From assembly GCA_031262985.1 (NCBI GenBank), contig JAISGQ010000027.1, forward strand, positions 1 to 40,567: a DNA stretch of 40,567 nucleotides, in the 5' to 3' direction. This stretch comes from Oscillospiraceae bacterium. GTDB taxonomy: Bacteria; Bacillota; Clostridia; Oscillospirales; Acutalibacteraceae. Under the pieces are notes generated by a model. The model did no database searches, was not told where the DNA came from, and saw only the letters and a list, made by a program, of their open reading frames with translations. A program made the position numbers and the translations under genes. Below, in pieces: positions 16,576 to 24,290 of this stretch (its first letter is position 1; each line of letters opens with the position of its first letter).

Positions 16576-17241
16576 ATGTTTAAACACGAAAAGCAACTGT
16601 TTCACGAGGTGAAGGTCGAGCGTCCGAACCCGCAATATGCCGTTCTACTGCAAGAGCAGCTCGGAGGCGGAAACGGAGAACTGAAGGCGGCTATGCAGTA
16701 TATTTCACAGAGCTTCAGGATTAAAGACCCCGAGATTAAAGACCTCTTTCTCGACATCGGCGCGGAGGAGCTGTCCCACATGGAGATGGTGGGAACGATG
16801 ATTAATTTGCTCAACGGTCACGATGTGGACTACGCACAGGTGGAGGCGGGAGAAATTCAGTCTCATGTAATTTTGGGATTGAATCCCGGCTTGATTAACT
16901 CCTCCGGCTACTCGTGGACAGGAGATTATGTCACGGTCACAGGCGATTTATGCGCCGATTTGCTCTCTAACATCGCCTCCGAGCAACGCGCGAAGGTAGT
17001 GTACGAATATTTATACAGGCAGATTGAAGATAAGCACGTCAGGGAGACCATCGACTTCCTGCTCAACAGAGAAGAAGCCCACAACGCCATGTTCCGCGAG
17101 GCGTTTAACAAGGTGAGCGACACAGGCTCGAATCAAAGCTTCGGAGTAACCGAGGATTCAAGGCTGTATTTCAATTTGTCTACTCCCGACAACGGCGAAC
17201 CGTTCAATAATCCGAACGTGTCTGCGCCGGAGTTCAGATAA
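16576..17241 (+). CDS. Manganese catalase (CotJC-like)
   Basis: A 221-residue ferritin-like di-manganese protein that breaks down hydrogen peroxide. Ligand positions fit the family: Glu35 in GGNGELKAAMQY, Glu65/His68 in AEELSHMEM, then the Glu in ASEQRAK and the Glu/His pair in NREEAHNAMF. The C-terminal tail after about 185 is short and polar. Clostridial relatives include spore-coat CotJC proteins, but no cotJA/cotJB gene is next to it here, so a general oxidative-stress role is as likely. The start ATG has TTTGGAGG upstream. In an anaerobe it may act with the OGG1 glycosylase in oxygen tolerance, although the genes are far apart. Confidence 0.92.
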   Translation: MFKHEKQLFHEVKVERPNPQYAVLLQEQLGGGNGELKAAMQYISQSFRIKDPEIKDLFLDIGAEELSHMEMVGTMINLLNGHDVDYAQVEAGEIQSHVILGLNPGLINSSGYSWTGDYVTVTGDLCADLLSNIASEQRAKVVYEYLYRQIEDKHVRETIDFLLNREEAHNAMFREAFNKVSDTGSNQSFGVTEDSRLYFNLSTPDNGEPFNNPNVSAPEFR

Positions 17242-17369
17242 TAGGTAAATTTGCCTTGCATACCGCACCTCCGCATTTTTTTCTACAGGGTAAGGCGAAT
17301 GCTTTTATCATTATGATACAGACAATGAAGATAGCCGCATTTACCTCTATTAAGCGAGGTGTATTTGGT

Positions 17370-17421
17370 TGCATAGATATATAACCTCGGGGCAAGCCCC
17401 GAGGTTATATATCTATGCAAT
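17370..17421. terminator. 52-bp perfect hairpin (24-bp arms, CAAG loop), probable terminator
   Basis: Arms 17370-17393 and 17398-17421 are exact complements, followed by TTTTTC. The stem top is GC-rich and the base AT-rich, with A's on the left side, so it could terminate both ways. It stands between Mn catalase and the TetR promoter. The preceding stretch 17242-17369 holds nothing else I recognise. Confidence 0.75.
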
Positions 17422-17437
17422 TTTTCGATTTCCTCCT

Positions 17438-17466
17438 TGACAAAACATCGTGAGAGGTTTATACTA
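17438..17466 (+). promoter_or_regulatory. Consensus promoter of the TetR-ABC export operon
   Basis: TTGACA (17438-17443), exactly 17 bases, then TATACT (17461-17466), about 60 bases before the regulator gene. This is among the best promoter matches in the window. Confidence 0.8.
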
Positions 17467-17472
17467 AAACAC

Positions 17473-17494
17473 ACGTTACAGAACGCACGTTACA
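17473..17494. promoter_or_regulatory. Direct repeats CACGTTAC, candidate operator
   Basis: CACGTTAC occurs at 17473-17480 and 17487-17494, just downstream of the -10 where a repressor would block transcription. The 14-base period is short of a helical turn and a half. The adjacent TetR protein is the likely binder. Confidence 0.5.
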
Positions 17495-17525
17495 TATCAA
17501 GCATCACAAAGAAAGGAGGAATATC

Positions 17526-18131
17526 ATGCCGCCTGAGGCTAAATTCTCCGCCGCTGAAATTATCGCGGCAGGAATGGAAATCGCAAAGGAGCAGGGGATA
17601 GAGGCAGTCACTGCGAGGGAGCTGGGAAAGCGGCTGGGAAGCTCGTCAAGCCCGATTTTCACCGTGTTCAAAAACATGGAGGAGGTTCACTCCGAACTTA
17701 TCAAGACGATACGCACGGTGTACGATTCCTACATTGAGACCGCGCTAAAGTCGGAGCATAACGCGTTTAAGGCAGTTGGAACGCAGTATATCCGCTTTGC
17801 ATCCGAACAGCCGAAGCTGTTTGAGATTCTCTTTATGTCCACGCATGAGGAGATTCCCTCAATCAGGGAGGTGCTGTCGGGCATTGACGACAACTACGGC
17901 TTGATACTCCGCTCGGTGCAGGAGCCGCACAAGCTGGACGAGCCGAGCGCGAAAAAAATATACCGCCATATGTGGGTGTACACTCACGGAATCGCGGCAC
18001 TTATCGCCACAAAAATGTGCAGCTTCAGCGGGGAGGAAATATCAGTTATGCTGACAGAGATGTTTGTCGGACTGCTGAAAAATATCAAAACAGAAGAAAA
18101 TTCACACAGAAGGGATGACAGCAATGATTAA
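17526..18131 (+). CDS. TetR family regulator of the adjacent ABC exporter
   Basis: A 201-residue protein with ATG start after AAAGGAGG. The N-terminal TetR helix-turn-helix shows AAEIIAAGMEIAKEQG and VTARELGKRLGSSSSPIFTVF. The C-terminal ligand domain (about 75-190) includes YIRFASEQPKLFEILFMS and HMWVYTHGIAALIATKM, common in clostridial regulators of export pumps. Its stop overlaps the ABC ATPase start by 8 bases. It is likely an autorepressor relieved by the exported compound. Confidence 0.88.
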   Translation: MPPEAKFSAAEIIAAGMEIAKEQGIEAVTARELGKRLGSSSSPIFTVFKNMEEVHSELIKTIRTVYDSYIETALKSEHNAFKAVGTQYIRFASEQPKLFEILFMSTHEEIPSIREVLSGIDDNYGLILRSVQEPHKLDEPSAKKIYRHMWVYTHGIAALIATKMCSFSGEEISVMLTEMFVGLLKNIKTEENSHRRDDSND

Positions 18132-18816
18132 TGTAAAGGAAGTAACAAAGTCATACGGCGAGAAGGACAACCGATTTTCGGTACTCAAGGGAGTATCACT
18201 TACGGTGGAGGACGGCGATTTCACCGTCATTTTAGGTCCGTCGGGTTCGGGAAAATCTACACTGCTCAACGTAATTTCGGGGCTGGAGAAGCCGGACGGC
18301 GGGGAGATTATCCACAACGGGAAGGACATAGCCTCCCTCTCCGACAAGGAACTGACAAAGTTTCGCCGAGATAATATAGGCTTCATATTTCAGCAGTACT
18401 ATCTCCTCATGAATATGAGTGTGGAGATGAATGTGCGTATGGGAGCTGACTTGGCAAGCAACAAGAACTACCGCGAAATTATAGAGGCTGTCGGGCTGAA
18501 GGACAAGATGGGGGAGATGCCGGGCAAGCTCTCCGGCGGAGAACAGCAGAGGGTGTCGGTGGCAAGAGCGTTGGCGAAGAAGCCCAAGGTTCTCTTCCTC
18601 GATGAGCCTACAGGCGCACTCGACGAGGCTACGGGCAGGCAGGTTCTCGACTACATAGCAAAGCTGCAGGAGGAGTACGGCTTCGCCGTGGTGATGGTTA
18701 CTCACAATCAAAACATCGCGGAGATGGCAAGCACTGTAATCAGAATGAACAGCGGAAGCATTGTCTCCGCAGCTTCCAACTCCGAAAGAAAAACCGCTTA
18801 CGAGATTGGATGGTGA
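18124..18816 (+). CDS. ABC transporter ATP-binding protein (LolD/MacB-like)
   Basis: From ATG 18124 (AGAAGGG 9 nt upstream) the protein is 230 residues. Walker A is GPSGSGKST (about 40-48), the Q-loop lies in FIFQQYYLL, the signature is KLSGGEQQRV, Walker B is VLFLDEPTGALD, and the switch histidine is in VMVTHNQNIA. The ALD/E variant and the FtsX-type partner place it in the MacB/LolD class that powers lipoprotein, peptide or drug extrusion rather than import. The ATG at 18115 is too close to the ribosome site. Confidence 0.93.
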   Translation: MINVKEVTKSYGEKDNRFSVLKGVSLTVEDGDFTVILGPSGSGKSTLLNVISGLEKPDGGEIIHNGKDIASLSDKELTKFRRDNIGFIFQQYYLLMNMSVEMNVRMGADLASNKNYREIIEAVGLKDKMGEMPGKLSGGEQQRVSVARALAKKPKVLFLDEPTGALDEATGRQVLDYIAKLQEEYGFAVVMVTHNQNIAEMASTVIRMNSGSIVSAASNSERKTAYEIGW

Positions 18817-19964
18817 TGAATATGGTTATCAATATAAAACATACAGTCAAGCATTTTGGTATCACTATTATTACAATGTGCGCGGTGCTTGTGACTACTA
18901 TGTTCACTAATCTCTATCTCGACATGGTGTCTGCCGCTGATTTGTTTACCACTCCCGAGCAGATAATATTGAAGGACGCGCAGATAGCCACCGCCAAGAT
19001 GGTATGCATAATATGCGGTGCGGTTCTGATGATGACCTCTGTCGTCATGCTGGTTTTCTATATAAGGCAGTATGTTGACAGCCACAAGAAGGAACTTGGA
19101 ATACTCAAGGCGTTGGGTCACTCGAATTTCAAGATAGCAAAGAGCTTTTGGGTGTTCGGAATCAACGTCTTTGTGGGAACGGGTTTGGGTTTCGCTTTTG
19201 CCTATGCTATTATGGAGAAATTCTACGAGGTGCAAAACGCCGACGGTATATTCCCAGCCTTCGGATTCACCTTCCATCCCATTTTGCTGATTGTTCTTGT
19301 GCTTGTACCCACTGCGGCGTTTATGCTCATATCGGTGGGATTCGCACTGCTTTCACTCAGGCGACCTGTTATCGGTATGCTTAAGGAGATATACGTCGGC
19401 GGCAGTAGGAATAAAAAGGTGAAAAACAGGAAAAATGAAAGGGCTTTCAAGTCCGAGCTGAGAAGTGCATCACGCGGTTCGAATAAGTTCTTGCTGTTTT
19501 TCATCCTGTTTGCGGCGTTTTGCTTTGCCTCAAACTTGCAGATGGCGGTATCTATGCGAGACTACACAAGCGACATGATGAGCGGCATGATTTTAGTCAT
19601 AGGCATGACGATTTCAGTCGTAATGCTGTACATCTCCGTGAATGCCGTAATTAACGGTAACAGACGGTGTGTGGCGATGATGAGGACTGTGGGATACTCC
19701 GATTCGGAGTGCTACAGCGCGGTGCTTGGGTGCTACCGCCCTATGGCGTACATGGGGTTTGCGGTGGGAACGGCGTATCAATATGGACTGCTCAGGATAA
19801 TGATTGATATTGTATTTGCCGATTTCGAGGGGCTTCCTCCCTACGAGCTGAATATTAAATCAGTGGCAGTTTCGCTTGCGTTGTTCGTGCTGTTCTACGA
19901 GCTTCTTATGCTCTATTTCTCACGAAAAATTAAGGATATTTCTGTGAAAGAAATAATGCTGTAG
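18810..19964 (+). CDS. FtsX-like ABC transporter permease
   Basis: A 384-residue membrane protein overlapping the ATPase gene by a few bases; ATGs at 18810, 18816 and 18822 are all possible starts and the ribosome site is weak. About eight helices form two similar halves. Each half ends in the FtsX-type loop that contacts the ATPase: DSHKKELGILKALGHSNFKIAKS in the first and NGNRRCVAMMRTVG in the second. No large extracellular domain is present, unlike MacB. With the ATPase it should form an exporter, possibly for an antimicrobial peptide or drug; substrate unknown. Confidence 0.86.
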   Translation: MVMNMVINIKHTVKHFGITIITMCAVLVTTMFTNLYLDMVSAADLFTTPEQIILKDAQIATAKMVCIICGAVLMMTSVVMLVFYIRQYVDSHKKELGILKALGHSNFKIAKSFWVFGINVFVGTGLGFAFAYAIMEKFYEVQNADGIFPAFGFTFHPILLIVLVLVPTAAFMLISVGFALLSLRRPVIGMLKEIYVGGSRNKKVKNRKNERAFKSELRSASRGSNKFLLFFILFAAFCFASNLQMAVSMRDYTSDMMSGMILVIGMTISVVMLYISVNAVINGNRRCVAMMRTVGYSDSECYSAVLGCYRPMAYMGFAVGTAYQYGLLRIMIDIVFADFEGLPPYELNIKSVAVSLALFVLFYELLMLYFSRKIKDISVKEIML

Positions 19965-19981
19965 GAAATTGTGCTAAGCTG

Positions 19982-19990
19982 TGGTATAAT
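19982..19990 (+). promoter_or_regulatory. Extended -10 promoter element before the aminopeptidase
   Basis: TGGTATAAT (19982-19990) is a full extended -10 without a convincing -35. It lies 39 bases before the GTG start of the aminopeptidase. Confidence 0.45.
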
Positions 19991-20029
19991 ACCTATTGAG
20001 TGAACAAATAAAAATCGGAGGTATTCACA

Positions 20030-21262
20030 GTGTACAGAGAGCAATCGGCGTTGGAGTACGCAAAGTTAGTCGCACGCGTAGGCGTGAACGTGCAGGAGGG
20101 GCAGACAGTAGTACTCAGCGCGTATGTGGAGTGTGCCGAGATGGCGCGGCTCATAGCCGAGCAGTGCTACCTCGCAGGCGCAGGACAGGTGATAGTGCAG
20201 TACGCGGACGAGGAGATTCTTCGCCTCCGCTACCTCCACGCCTCAGAGGAGGCACTGACCGACATCCCCGACTGGAAGTACGCGCCGATAATTGAGAGCG
20301 GCAGGAAGGGTGCGTGCTTCATCAACCTCATATCGGAAAACCCCGACGCATTCGCGGGACTTGATACAAAGCGGATAGGTATCTCCTCCAAGGCGGAGTC
20401 GGCAAAGAGAGCGCCTTTCTACGAAATTCTCGATAAATCGGAAAATCAGTGGACGGTAGTCGCCGCTCCCTCCGCAAAATGGGCGGGGAAGGTGTATCCC
20501 GACCTATCTGAGCAGGCGGCGGTAAATCGCCTGTGGGACGACATTTTCCACACCGTTCGAGTGGATACGGGCGATGCGGTACTCTCGTGGGAGCAGCACT
20601 CCGCCGAACTCAGGACGCATTGCGACAAGCTCAATGGCAGTAGAATCAAGTCGCTCCGCTTTAAAAACTCCCTCGGAACAGACCTCGCCGTCACGCTTGC
20701 CGACAACTACATCTGGGCAGGCGGCGCGGAGTACACGGTAGGCGGCGTGTGCTTTCAGGCGAATATGCCAAGCGAGGAGATTTTCACCATGCCGCACAGG
20801 GAGAAGGTCAGCGGAGTGGTGTACGCAAGTATGCCTTTGATACACAACGGCATGAAGATAGACAAGTTTTGGATGAGGTTCGAGGACGGAGCGGTCACTG
20901 ACTACGACGCCCTGTGCGGCAAGGATGCGCTGGAGCAGATATTCAAAATTGACGAAGGAGCGAAACATTTAGGGGAGGTGGCATTAGTCCCCTACAACTC
21001 GATGATTCGCGAGACCGGCACACTTTTCTACAACACACTTTTTGACGAAAACGCCTCCTGCCACTTGGCTCTGGGAAGCGCGTACCCCATCAACATGGCG
21101 GGAGGAGCAGAATTGACCTCCGCGCAGAAGGCGGCGGCAGGCTGCAACGAGAGCAACACTCATGTTGATTTCATGTTCGGCACAAGCGACTTGAGCGTAG
21201 TCGGCGTGACAGATGACGGCGAGGAAATAGTGATTTTCGAGAACGGCGACTGGGCGGAGTAG
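20030..21262 (+). CDS. M29-family aminopeptidase (AmpS/PepS-like)
   Basis: A 410-residue cytoplasmic metallo-aminopeptidase that trims N-terminal residues from peptides using two divalent metals. The GTG start is placed by CGGAGG 8 nt upstream. The N-terminal domain begins YAKLVARVGVNVQEGQTV. The catalytic C-terminal half holds the M29 metal ligands: the Glu in NMPSEEIFTMPHRE, the Glu in HLGEVALVP, the His in ASCHLALGSAYP and the His/Asp pair in NTHVDFMFGT. Length is normal. It is single-gene, with its own promoter and terminator. Confidence 0.93.
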   Translation: MYREQSALEYAKLVARVGVNVQEGQTVVLSAYVECAEMARLIAEQCYLAGAGQVIVQYADEEILRLRYLHASEEALTDIPDWKYAPIIESGRKGACFINLISENPDAFAGLDTKRIGISSKAESAKRAPFYEILDKSENQWTVVAAPSAKWAGKVYPDLSEQAAVNRLWDDIFHTVRVDTGDAVLSWEQHSAELRTHCDKLNGSRIKSLRFKNSLGTDLAVTLADNYIWAGGAEYTVGGVCFQANMPSEEIFTMPHREKVSGVVYASMPLIHNGMKIDKFWMRFEDGAVTDYDALCGKDALEQIFKIDEGAKHLGEVALVPYNSMIRETGTLFYNTLFDENASCHLALGSAYPINMAGGAELTSAQKAAAGCNESNTHVDFMFGTSDLSVVGVTDDGEEIVIFENGDWAE

Positions 21263-21298
21263 GACTGCGGCGCGAGGAACGTGCGATAGGATTACGGC

Positions 21299-21350
21299 AA
21301 TCCCCTTATACTCCTTTGTGAGAAGGAGTATAAGGGGATTTTCCTTTTCC
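21299..21350 (+). terminator. Rho-independent terminator after the aminopeptidase
   Basis: Eighteen-bp perfect arms (21299-21316 and 21323-21340) with a 6-nt loop TGTGAG are followed by TTCCTTTTCC. Confidence 0.85.
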
Positions 21351-21372
21351 CGCAGTATTTATTGTGTATTTA

Positions 21373-21401
21373 TTGTGTTTTCGTCTATTATATGATAAAA
21401 T
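21373..21401 (+). promoter_or_regulatory. Promoter of the transporter-kinase operon
   Basis: TTGTGT (21373-21378), 17 bases, TAAAAT (21396-21401), 37 bases before the start of the fusion gene. It would drive the genes through 27544. Confidence 0.5.
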
Positions 21402-21438
21402 CCATATAACAAAACCACAACCCGAAGGAGCAAGAGAA

Positions 21439-23097
21439 ATGAGAAGAAACCACCTGCCGAAGCTTATCATGTCGGCAATATTCATCGCAATGGGGATTGT
21501 CCTCCCCTTCTTCACAGGGCAGATTCCCGAAATCGGAAGTATGCTGCTGCCAATGCACATCCCCGTCCTATTCTGCGGGCTCATCTGCGGCTGGCAGTAC
21601 GGAGGCGCAGTAGGCTTCATTCTTCCCATTCTCCGCTTTTTCATGTTCGGTATGCCGCCCATATACCCCACAGGTATCTCCATGGCGTTTGAGATGGCGG
21701 TATACGGCATAGTGATAGGACTTATGTATAAGCGTATGCCGAAAAACATCGGTGGGCTTTACCTCTCCCTGCTGACCGCTATGATAGCGGGACGCGCTGT
21801 GTGGGGAGCGGCGCGAATTGCTCTCCTCGGGCTGTGGGGCGGCTCGCCCTTCACATGGGAGGTATTCATGTCAGGAGCAGTACTCACCGCCGTTCCGGGC
21901 ATTATACTCCAGCTCGTTCTGATTCCCGCGATAATGACGGCTCTCGAAAAAATAAGAGTTTTGCGCTACGGCAGTGCCTCGGAGCTGGTGGCTGTGCTTT
22001 CTCGGCAGACAAAGCTCTACCCCGAGGCGGCGGCTGTGGACTACCTCAAGCTGCTCTATCAAAATGAGTTCGGAAGCGGGCATTTAATCACCGACCGCGT
22101 AAAGAGCATGAAGCTTCTTACAGAGGAGGCGGAAGCTCTGCTGCCCTCCTCCGGCAACTCCGAGGAGGAGGAGGGGAAGGAGGACGCAGTCGAGCCGATA
22201 GGCAACGGGCTTTGCCGCCTCCACCTGCGCGTTATAAATCAGAGCGGACTTAGCATAAATACCCTCCACAGGCTGTTTGAGCTTTCGGCTATGCGCCTTC
22301 GCGGCACTGATGAGGGATTTTTGAAAAAGGTGTCACTGCTTTCAAACTTGTGCCGCGACAGGGTGCTGAAAATAAGACAATCGGCGGTGAAAAAGGCTGT
22401 CTCCAACTGGAAAACTGCGGGTGGAGGACTGTTCCGCCACAGCGACACGTTCAGGAAAAACTACGCCCCCGCCTACCGCGTTGTGGAGAAGCAGTTTTGC
22501 GACTACCTGCCGCTTCTTTGCGCGATAGATAAGCTTATGCGCGAGGGAGGAGAAAACTCCCGCGTAGTTGTCGCGGTAGACGGACGCTGTGCGTCGGGGA
22601 AAACCACTCTTGCGGCAATTCTAAAGTTGGTGTATGAGTGCGACGTAATTCCCATGGACCACTTCTTCCTCCGCCCTGAAATCTCGACGGAGGAGCGGAT
22701 GAAGGAGGTCGGCGGAAACATTGATTATGAGCGTTTTTATTCGGAGGTAATCGCGCCGCTCGGGGAGGGCGCTGCCTTCTCCTACCGCCCGTATGACTGC
22801 GAGACGGAGACCTTGGGCGAGGAGATAGCGGTTACTCCCGCACGTCTTACTGTGATTGAAGGCTCTTACAGCCTGCATCCGAAATTCGGCGACTACAGCT
22901 CGCTGAAGGTGTTCCTCACCGCCGGCAAGGAGGAGCAGCTGCGGCGCGTCTACGCGCGTAACGGCGCGATGGCGGAGCGGTTCGAGAAGGAATGGATACC
23001 CATGGAGGAGGCGTACTTCTCCGCGTTTGAGATAGAAAACGGCTGTGAACTCCGATTTGATACTACGGGCGGCTTTGCTGTATATGTGACCGACTGA
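21439..23097 (+). CDS. Fusion: ECF-transporter S-component-like membrane domain + uridine-kinase-like P-loop kinase
   Basis: From ATG 21439 (AAGGAG 8 nt upstream) the protein is 552 residues. Residues 1 to about 170 are five to six helices resembling an ECF vitamin-transporter S-component, with MSAIFIAMGIVLPFF, LPMHIPVLFCGLICG and YPTGISMAFEMAVYG. A middle region (about 180-360) has YQNEFGSGHLITD and IGNGLCRLHL, seen in a clostridial family linked to nucleoside-kinase-like proteins. The C-terminus has a Walker A VAVDGRCASGKTTL (about 378-391) and VIEGSYSLHP (about 471-480), as in uridine kinase/phosphoribulokinase-type enzymes. Uptake followed by phosphorylation in one polypeptide would trap the substrate. 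Substrate is unknown; no EcfA/EcfT genes are nearby. The frame is unbroken, so this is not two merged neighbours. Confidence 0.8.
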   Translation: MRRNHLPKLIMSAIFIAMGIVLPFFTGQIPEIGSMLLPMHIPVLFCGLICGWQYGGAVGFILPILRFFMFGMPPIYPTGISMAFEMAVYGIVIGLMYKRMPKNIGGLYLSLLTAMIAGRAVWGAARIALLGLWGGSPFTWEVFMSGAVLTAVPGIILQLVLIPAIMTALEKIRVLRYGSASELVAVLSRQTKLYPEAAAVDYLKLLYQNEFGSGHLITDRVKSMKLLTEEAEALLPSSGNSEEEEGKEDAVEPIGNGLCRLHLRVINQSGLSINTLHRLFELSAMRLRGTDEGFLKKVSLLSNLCRDRVLKIRQSAVKKAVSNWKTAGGGLFRHSDTFRKNYAPAYRVVEKQFCDYLPLLCAIDKLMREGGENSRVVVAVDGRCASGKTTLAAILKLVYECDVIPMDHFFLRPEISTEERMKEVGGNIDYERFYSEVIAPLGEGAAFSYRPYDCETETLGEEIAVTPARLTVIEGSYSLHPKFGDYSSLKVFLTAGKEEQLRRVYARNGAMAERFEKEWIPMEEAYFSAFEIENGCELRFDTTGGFAVYVTD

Positions 23098-23124
23098 TTA
23101 CTGAAAACAGGGAGGATGGATACT

Positions 23125-24288
23125 ATGAGTAAACTGCAAAAACAGCGCAATTACGGTATTGATTTGATTCGCCTGATCGCCATGCTTATGGTGGTTCTTT
23201 TGCACACTTTGAAGTTCTATTTCGGATTGTTGGATAAGTCCGCGCCCTTGGGCGAGCGATGGTGGCTGGCTTGGAGCTTGGAGACGCTGTGCTACTGCGC
23301 CGTAAACTGCTACGCGTTGGTTTCCGGCTTTGTATCGTGCAAATCCTCCCGCTTCCACTTTAACCGCCCCATGGAGGCGTGGCTTCAAGGCTTGCTATAC
23401 TCGGTTGGAATTACCGTTTTGTTTGTTATTTTCACTGACTACAGAGTAAATACATATCAAATGATTCAGAGAACTCTTGTTGTCACAACGGGGCGGTACT
23501 GGTATCTTACCGCATACATCATTCTGGCGTTTTTCACTCCCTTCTGCAACAAATTAATAGGGAGTATCACGAAGAAGCAGCACCGCTTACTCCTCCTGCT
23601 TTCGTTTTTCTTCTTTTCGCTTCTCTCCCTTCTTCCGTTCGGCTACTCCGGCGTATTTGCCACAAGCGGAGGCTACACCTTCGTGTGGCTGCTCATTCTC
23701 TACTTCGCGGGAGCATACCTTCGCCTATACCCCGAGGATTTTAAGCGAAGCAAGTGGGTTTATCTCTTGGGCTATTTCCTCTCGGCGGCTTTCACAGTAA
23801 TCTCAATCGCCGCGCAGAAATACATTCCGCAGACAGACTTCGGAAAAACCGCAGTCGCCCAAATTTGGAGCAAATATATGTCTCCGTACTTCCTTCTCTC
23901 ATATCAATCGCCCACGATTATTTTCTGCGCGGTGTTCTTAGTTCTGTTCTTCTCGCGCCTTAATATAAGGAGTAAAGTACCGGTAAAGCTGATAGGATTT
24001 TTCGCTCCTGCGGCATTCGGAGTGTACCTCATTCACATGACGCCGCCGATAGAAAGCCTCATGACCGACCTTTGTATGTCCTACGCAGCGGGAGCCGAGC
24101 CGCTTTTGCTGTTCGTGAGTATTCTGCTCTCAGCGGCGGCTGTATTTGCCGTATGCCTTTGCATTGACAGAATCCGCATTGCTCTCTTTAATCTTATTCA
24201 TATTCCTCAGCTATGTGTTTGGATAGACGAAAAAATGAGAAAGCTGCTCAATTACCTGTGGAGAAATCGCGAGCCGGAGAAGGAGTAA
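23125..24288 (+). CDS. Acyltransferase family 3 membrane protein
   Basis: From ATG 23125 (GGGAGG 9 nt upstream) the protein has 387 residues; ATG 23116 directly abuts the ribosome site. It has about ten helices and the family start YGIDLIRLIAMLMVVLLHT, whose histidine is the conserved catalytic residue. Later come GRYWYLTAYIILAFF and GVYLIHMTPPIE. Members O-acetylate or succinylate cell-surface polysaccharides or lipids. It follows the fusion gene by 27 bases and ends 2 bases before the GlpA-like gene, so it belongs to the same operon, though no functional link is obvious. Confidence 0.87.
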   Translation: MSKLQKQRNYGIDLIRLIAMLMVVLLHTLKFYFGLLDKSAPLGERWWLAWSLETLCYCAVNCYALVSGFVSCKSSRFHFNRPMEAWLQGLLYSVGITVLFVIFTDYRVNTYQMIQRTLVVTTGRYWYLTAYIILAFFTPFCNKLIGSITKKQHRLLLLLSFFFFSLLSLLPFGYSGVFATSGGYTFVWLLILYFAGAYLRLYPEDFKRSKWVYLLGYFLSAAFTVISIAAQKYIPQTDFGKTAVAQIWSKYMSPYFLLSYQSPTIIFCAVFLVLFFSRLNIRSKVPVKLIGFFAPAAFGVYLIHMTPPIESLMTDLCMSYAAGAEPLLLFVSILLSAAAVFAVCLCIDRIRIALFNLIHIPQLCVWIDEKMRKLLNYLWRNREPEKE

Positions 24289-24290
24289 CT

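Noticed and set aside
17283-17474. Leftward 63-residue frame across the long hairpin
   Set aside because: It runs through the perfect hairpin and the TTGACA promoter and has no family resemblance.
19996-20295. Rightward Arg-rich 99-residue frame
   Set aside because: It lies in another frame over the start of the M29 aminopeptidase, which has a clear ribosome site and metal-site motifs.
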